A stretch of 64,000 bases of DNA from Hofstenia miamia. Its lineage: Eukaryota > Xenacoelomorpha > Acoela > Hofsteniidae. A model generated the notes under the pieces. The model saw nothing but the letters and a program-made list of their open reading frames with translations. It was not told the origin of the DNA and did not search any database. Every line of letters begins with the position of its first letter. Position 1 is the stretch's first letter. Positions 51,001 to 59,900 of the stretch are shown here, one piece after another. The stretch spans positions 775,200 to 839,199 of the forward strand of contig CABFPE010000124.1 of the NCBI GenBank assembly GCA_900660155.1, in the 5' to 3' direction. Both the position numbers and the translations under genes were made by a program.

Positions 51001-53352
51001 TTCGACTATGAATACATATTTGCCAGCATCGTCTTTATTAGTATCCGGTATGATCAACCTAAATGTTATCTTTGCAAATCAAGTATACTTTGTTTAGTTA
51101 AAAATTAAGTAATTATTNATCCGGTATGATCAACCTAAATGTTGTCTTTGCAAACCAAGTATGCTTTGTTTATTTAAAAATTAAGTAATTATTTCCTATC
51201 TAAAGTGTTTAATCGTAAGCCAAAACTTAAATCTTAACGAGCACATAAAATTGCACACTTGGTGAATCAATTTCAGACATATATGATATATTGAGAACGC
51301 CTTAGTATAATAAGCATTAGATTTGAAAGCATCANATATATATATATTAATATTGTCGAACTTTCAGAATACGCAAAGAATTAACAAAGGCTGCAACCCC
51401 TGCTCTGTGTGATGATGATGTGATCCTTCTCAAAGAATTAATCACTTTTCTAGTTAAAATTCAACAATGGTATAATAAAAGAAATATATTTGCAAAACTA
51501 GCAAAAACCACATGAATTATACGCTAATGTATTTAAATGAGATTCGTTAACTTACTTGAAAATTCCTCCTTTCTAAAAGTTGCAACACTTCACGCTGGGC
51601 ACGCGAATCGTATTCAAAAAGATCTTTGAGCAGAGCACATAAAGTACCTTCGTTTTCAAATAAATCCAGAGAAAGAGAGTCTGGAGTTATGTTAGTCAAT
51701 TGTTCAATCTAAACATGTTAAGAACCAATCAAATAAAATTTTCTGGAGAGACTTTCAACACCAAAATCCATTGTATACTTATTAAAAAATAAAACAATAA
51801 AAATTAATCAAAATTGCAGGCAGAAGTTTCACCTTCATATTAGAAGGCTAAATTAAATGGCCTTATTAAAAAAATAAGCAATGAAAATTGATCGACATTT
51901 CAATCAGGATGGCCTGCTTATTATATGGTCATTTAATGTCCTTAAAAAAAGAATATTGAAAATTAATAAAAATTTCAAACAGAAAGATGGTCTGTTTACT
52001 ATATAGTTATTTAATAGGCTTTTATAAAAAAAATATAAGAACCATGTTTGCATGTTTGAAAGCAATAACATTAAATTATAAAAGTGTTTAGCAGTTGAGA
52101 ACTAAAGTTAATGGAACATTTGTTTCCATATTAGACTTAAAAGAAAATGCACTGAGCACTGCACAGTCTGATTTACCGTTACACATGATAATTTATACAT
52201 TTGGTCATTCATAAAAGATTGAAANGAAAGCATCACTCAAGTAGATTTTAAGCTATGAACAGCGGATAGCCATAGATAACCAAATTTTAAAAATGTGAAA
52301 ACCTATAACTACTTACTTGTGTAAATTTCCTTCTGAAATCACCCTGAGTGACTCCGAATCGGCAATGAATAGATTATTGCGTTTCCAAGACACATTCAAT
52401 GGAGAAGCTCCGGATATGCGACACTCCAATACCGCAGTATCGCCTGTGTTAACATGAACGTTCTCGGTGCAGGAAAATATGCAAGGCTTTGAAGAAGAAT
52501 CAGCCACATCTTCTGATTCTCTATTTACCATTTGCCAGTAGTCGACGATCCCGGTTGATGCTAAAAAAGATTCAAACTATTCAAAAAATGATAAATGAGT
52601 TATATCTTAGCGTACTTGCATTCGTTCAACGACAATTTTATTAAATAAGTTACTCACTAAGAAACTTTTTAATATCGAGGTTGAGTCTTTCACGTAACAT
52701 CATTATTTGACTGAGCAACGCCTCGATATCGTCTACAAACGTATAACGAGCATCCCAAGCGAACTAAGCAGATTTTAAAGATATTCAGCATTTATGAATA
52801 AACGCTACCTTTTGACGATTCTCGATGACTACTGAAAAGTAGCTATCCAGCTGATTTTCAACATTCAATCTTTGAGAGACAATTTCGGCAATGTCCTTAG
52901 ATGAAAATGGTGTGTAATCAGAAAATAAAAAAACTTACAGTTCGTTGTTGCGTAATTTCTCGATTGATATCTTCAACATCGCGCTCGATCATCATCATTC
53001 GATACTTGATTGCTTGTGCATCAACAACATTCAACTGAAGAGAATTCTTTAATGAATGTCTTTGACCCTCCAAGCGACCCTAATAAAATTTTACAAAATC
53101 AATAATCCAATACATACAATTACTAGTCACAAACAACATTTTTGAATAGTTGAGTAATTAATTCATCCAACCATATTTTACTACAATCATTACATAGAAT
53201 CTTGAACCAAGTTCAAACTTATTGGAATTGTGTTAGCTCTATTAGAACTATTAGACATTTTTTTCTCTATAATTTCTCCATTAGAAAGCTTAACAAATGC
53301 ATTTTTGATGATGGGGAAAGGTTGAGCTCAGTCCAATGGGCAAAAATGAATG

Positions 53353-53385
<33 letters not shown>

Positions 53386-56300
53386 NTGATGAATATGTGA
53401 TCCTTCAAAAAGAATTAATCACTTTTCTAGTTAATATTCAACAATGGTATAATAAAAGAAATATATTTGCAAAACTAGCAAAAACCACATGAATTATACG
53501 CTAGTGTATTTAAATGAGATTCGTTAACTTACTTGAAAATTCCTCCTTTCTAAGTGTTGCAACACTTCGCGCTGGGCACGCGAATCGTATTCAAAAAGAT
53601 CTTTGAGCAGAGCACATAAAGTACCTTTTTTTTCAAATAAATCCAGAGAAAGAGAGTCTGGAGTTATGTTAGTCAATTGTTCAATCTAAACATGTTAAGA
53701 ACCAATCAAATAAAATTTTCTGGAGAGACTTTCAACACCAAAATCCAGTGTATACTTATTAAAAAATAAAACAATAAAAATTAATCAAAATTGCGGGCAG
53801 GTGTTTCACCTTCATATTAGAGCGCTAAATTAAATGGCCTTATTAAAAAAATAAGCAATGAAAATTGATCGACATTTCAATCAGGATGGCCTGTATATTA
53901 TATGGTCATTTAATGTCCTTAAAAAAAGAATATTGAAAATTAATAAAAATTTCAAACAGAAAGATGGTGTGTTTACTATATAGTTATTTAATAGGCTTTT
54001 ATAAAAAAAATATAAGAACCATGTTTGCATGTTTGAAAGCAATAACATTAAATTATAAAAGTTTTTAGCAGGTGAGAACTAAAGTTAATAAAACATTTGT
54101 TTCCATATTACACTTAAAAGAAAATACACAGAACACTGCACAGTCTGATTTACTTTTACACATGATAATTTATACATTTGGTCATTCATAAAAGATTGAA
54201 AGTTGTTTAACATGTAGTACTACCGTATTAAGAGCATCTTCTACTTGTCCTTTTCTTCGGTGCTGATGAGACACTATAACTTCTTTAACAATGGGCGAAT
54301 TTTGATACTCCTAAGAACATTTTAATTTATATTAACCTATATTATTAACAAAATATAACATAAATAGATTCAAAACTCCTAAAACAATCTTTTGGAAAAG
54401 TAACGCACTCACATATATTTAACACGTGGCAAGATTTTCCACACTAATTATAATATTTCTTATTTAATTCTGTTTGTGTGTGTTATTTTTTACATTTATG
54501 TTTTTTCAATTAATTGTTTGTTTACTATATTTGTGAATCTGCTTGTATATATTTTCATTTTGTAAATATGTGCACTAGGGTTATAACTTTTTTAACTAAA
54601 AAATCCCAATGAAACTGTATGTGCTGAATTAGAAAATCATATTTATTTTATATTTTTAAAACATTTATTGATGACTTTTGGAAAATTAAAATACTATTTG
54701 CAGAAAAAATGTACGTAAATATAAACTTGCTTTCCAAAATAATTTTTATTGAAATATTAAATTAAATAAAAAAATTCCTTCGGGGATTAAGTTCCCTTCA
54801 TTTGGAAAGTCAGTTTCCTGCACGTTCTGGATATTTGTAGTTTACTTTAAAAACATGAAAACTGAAAATGAAAGAGGTCGTAAAACAATGCGTCAAGTTC
54901 AATTGCATTCCCAAAAAAAAACATTTAAAATGAAGAGAAGGCAATTTATTCAGAATCAAGTGCAAGTGAATTTGAAGTTGATGATAACAAATATGAGAAT
55001 GGTAGAAACATATCCCCCGTGTATAAAAGTTGCAAAATTTTTGTTGAAGTAAATTTAAAATAAAATGATACTTGTTCCAACACCTTCTGCGATAGTCATA
55101 TGCAAATTTGTCAAAAACACTTGTCAAAGAAATTGAAAAATATATTGAGTCTCTTTCGGATATAACTTCACATTTATTTAAAGTAGTGTCATCAATTGAG
55201 GGTCTAAATTGCTGCAGTAAAATTTTGAGAGTTTGGGAAACAACAGCAGGAAGAACGGGATCAAAAAATGCTTTTTGCAGAATATGCAGTGTGTCAAACG
55301 CATGTTCTAGAGAGATTGTTTGATAAGATATTCAAAAGTGATATATTGTTGATGCAATTTGAGATAACTATAATAAAATATCAGCTGTTTCAAAGTATAA
55401 AACATCAGATTTAACAAGAGGAAAATTCCATATCTCCTGATGACTACTTTTTTTTAGAAAGCATGGTTCTGGAGGCTAAATACTTTAGAGTAGCGCAGGA
55501 ATTTCCAAGCATTCAAATTATTAAGGCTCCAAATATCTAACAATAATGATTGAAATCAATAGCAATACACGTTTTTGGTCATTAAAACTTAATAACTGAA
55601 ATAATAAGAGATTCTTGGCATATATGGTTTGGCAAGAACATATAATTCAGAAGTTTATTATTTAAAAAGCTCTTGAATCATTTCTAGAATGCCATAATCT
55701 GTTTCATTAGCATTGGCTCAATGAAAACTAAATTTCAACAAATGAATGTGTCGAAAGATGCTTATTTCATGTAAAAAAATATTAAACGGATCAAAACATT
55801 CAACAGAATATGCAGTGTGTCAAACGCATGTTCTAGAGAGATTGTTTGATAAGATATTCAAAAGTGATATATTGTTGATGCAATTTGAGATAACTATAAT
55901 AATATCAGCTGTTTCAAAGTATAAAACATCAGATTTAACAAGAGAAAAATTCCATATCTCCTGATGACTTTACTTTTTTTAGAAAGCATGGTTCTGGAGG
56001 CTAAATACTTTAGAGTAGCGCAGGAATTTCCAAGCATTCAAATTATTAAGGCTCCAAATATCTAACAATAATGATTGAAATCAATAGCAATACACGTTTT
56101 TGGTCATTAAAACTTAATAACTGAAATAATAAGAGATTCTTGGCATATATGGTTTGGCAAGAACATATAATTCAGAAGTTTATTATTTAAAAAGCTCTTG
56201 AATCATTTCTAGAATGCCATAATCTGTTTCATTAGCATTGGCTCAATGAAAACTAAATTTCAACAAATGAATGTGTCGAAAGATGCTTATTTCATGTAAA

Positions 56301-56875
56301 AAAATATTAAACGGATCAAAACATTCAAAGACAAAAAACTTCTACTTTCTTAATTGTAATTTTTAAAGATGTAAATATCTTGATTTGCTATGCTTACTGC
56401 ATCATTTTTTATATGAAATTTCTATGTGCAAAATTTCATCAATAATTTAAAAATTAAGAAAATTTGTTTCCATTCGCGAATTCAGCAAAAGCGAGTGAAG
56501 GGTTTTTTTATTAAAAAGAAAGTTATAAATGTGACTGCCCTAATATGTATATTGTAAATGATACATTTTTACAGGATTGTAATGTATTTAGCAGGATGTG
56601 CAAATAGTACACTAAATATAAACTATTGAAGAAAGTCACATTTTATAGTATTAAGTGCAAAAGAAACAAACCTTTAAGCGTTCATCTTCAAGCTCGTAAT
56701 CAGGTCTAAAATTGAAATGAATTTGGTAGGGAGAATGAAATACGTACCTAGCAATGCCCAGGGCTTCCATTTTACTCCAAACGGAATCCCGCTCAAATTC
56801 CAATTCAACATACTGGTATAAATCATCAATCAAGCGAGCAGCGAATAGATCAACCTAATTGAAATATTACATACC

Positions 56876-56910
<35 letters not shown>

Positions 56911-59900
56911 CATGTATTATAACATTTGTTAGTTAGTAAAAAGACAAATTAAAAACTAAGCGCCGTTTAAACTAAAGTTAAATTTATGTACAGCCTATAA
57001 GATTTGTAAAGTATTAATTTGGCGGAGACATTCTTTAAAATAATGCCAAATCTCACAGATCATTGAAGACAGTTAAACAATAGAATGCTTGCCGCATATA
57101 CATTAAAAAAAGCATTACACATACATGAGTGAAATAGCAAAAAATGTGAAAATATATCATGCTTCACAGGCGAATCAAAAAACAGGATGCATGGTGCAAA
57201 GCTTAAATTACAAATGAACGATGTCTGAAAAAAATTTCCCCTATTTTGCATTTGAAGTAAATATAAAAGAATTCTGAAGGCGGCAAGCAGTTCAATTACT
57301 TTCTTCAATGCGTTTTATGTTTACACCATTACATAGAACAATTCAAATAGCGCAAAAAATTTGTATTTGGGGATGTATGTGAAACAATAGTATTAGGACC
57401 TACATTATTTTACCGATTCAGGCGCGGTTTTAGGGGGCGGGAGGATTTTCAAAAACTATCCATACATTGTGTGAAATTGTGGATATTTATATGAATATTG
57501 TGATAAAAATAAATGTTTATTTGTGGCTTTCATAAGATAGAAACCATTTTCTTTTAAAAATGTTCTGAAATTCCATGAATAAATGGTGTCTTAAAAAGTC
57601 ATGTGTATGAATTTGATATATAAATTTTACCTTATATAACATCATAAATCACTGAGATTTATGCCAGATGCGATTAGATATTTTACAATTTGCAAATAAA
57701 TAATCGCTTTATAAATTTTAGGAAAAAATTTGAAACCACCCCTGTTCGAAATTTTCTAGGATTGCGCAAGTGGTCTTCTTTAGACTGAGAATAAGATTAT
57801 TTAATGAGGATAAATCTATAGTTATTAAAAAATAACTCCTACTAATATCGGAATGAAACTTACAAAATAACATATTGCAAGTAACTCATTGCTTGAAGCC
57901 AACATTTTTATAACTATGCTTTGATTAAACACAATTATATCATTTAGAAAAAACATAAAAATTTAAATTACATTGGTATTCTTTCGAAAACATTACACAC
58001 AATGTAAGAATTACTGTGCAAAATCAATTTATTTAAACGTAGCTACCGCCAACTCATAAAGTGAATGTGTAAACAATGCCAAAGTGAGTAATTTATGCGA
58101 ATAGTATTTCATTCATTTCAACAAATATGCGTAGTCGAAAAAATATTTGCCAAATATCAAAACCTCATTTGATTAGAAACCATAAAATAGATATTGAATG
58201 TCAAAAACAACGAAGGGTTATGGCTCATGATTCAAAGCAATTCGAATAAACCAAAAAAGTACAATAAAAACTGAAATTGATCAAAGAATTACACAATGAA
58301 GTAGCTGTTAGTGTTCAATTTTTAGTCGACTTTGCACATTTTTTACTCAATAAAAACAAGAATATGATTAACTGACGCATTCGTTATTAAATTCAAATAA
58401 CAATAAAACAAACTCTTTTTCAAAATATATCGCTTTTTAATGAAAATCGGATTCTTTAAAGTTTGACTAGAGCGTAATTTGAAATAATGATAAATAACCT
58501 AGAACACATTGAAAATTTAAATCTGGGGTGACTCAAGAAATAAAACATAACATCACACTTCAGATAGCAAACACTAAAAACTAGTTTTTGAAATCCGAAT
58601 TCTCAAGTATTTGATTTAGAGATCTGATTCAAATAACCAAAAAACTTACTGTAACATGGGGAGAAAAGCCACCGTTTTGGTCTAAATCATTTTAAATATT
58701 TATAAGACAGAATGAAGTTAATACCGCCTTGAGGACCTCCCATTCCGCTGTATTTTATGTGCTTTTCAAAGAAACGATCAAGCTAAAAACTCAATGAGTA
58801 AGAACATATAAAACATATATAAAAATGAATAGATAAAAAATACATAAAAATATGAATAGCATGCAACATACTTACGGTTTACATTACTAAACATTAGGAA
58901 AGTCACGAGTAGCAGTCCCTAATTTTAAATTGAGCATACAGAAGCCTCGAATTTTAAAACTAAGCAAATATAGTAACATTTTCGTCAGCTTAAGCTTAAA
59001 TTCTAAGAAAACAGAAATATTTAGAGTTGAATTTTAAAATTTTGTTTTAAGTTAAATAATTATCATGGTGGAATGGAATCTACATGCATTATAACTTAAT
59101 GAATGTGTTTAAAATTTTTAGTAAAGAGCATGTTAGCGATGAATATGAAAATAAATTGTCGTTGAAGACTTACCGGTAAAGTATCAGGCTAGAAAATCTG
59201 CGATAAAAAGATTACTATATTTCATTCAGTTGCTGTGAAAGCTACAAACATTAAAGAATATTTAAAGAAAACAAATATTTAATAGAAAGCAACGAAGCAT
59301 AATATTAACATATGTGAGAAAAGAAATGTTCCTAAAATTGGCAAGTGCATTATATATATGAACTGTTTGCATGGTTTTCTAGGTATGCATGAAATTAAAC
59401 CCCAGCAATAAAATTTAATCAGACAATGAGTTGTTGTGTAAGCTCAAACGATGCATTACCATATTTGGCATGGCATACATAGCTTGATGACTGATATTAA
59501 TTACTGACGAGTCTGTTGATGGTATTAATCATGCATACCAAATTTGTAAAACTTAACTTAAACAAAACACTAAACATGCTCAAAGCCAACAATAATTTCT
59601 TCGATGTACGAGAATTTAAATTGAAGTAGAAAAAAGTTGTCTTTGAAGCTAGTATTACCTTAAGCTTTTCTGCAATTTGCAGTTCTTTTTCGACTTCTTT
59701 ATCCTCAGATGCATTTGATAGTTGTTGCTTTCGTCGACGCTTTGAAGATGACAGTGATTCAATGCGCTTTTTTCGAACCGAAGTACGAATATCATCCAGG
59801 ATTAGATCTGTTTTGACCTCCTCATACGAAATGTGCCGCTTTAACGGATTTCCAAACTCATCAAAAACAACGTCAGATTCGTTTTCCTAGATAATTAATT

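Noticed and set aside
54810-55127. 105-codon minus-strand frame
   Set aside because: Phe/Cys/His-rich as expected of antisense AT-rich DNA; the plus strand looks more like the former coding strand.
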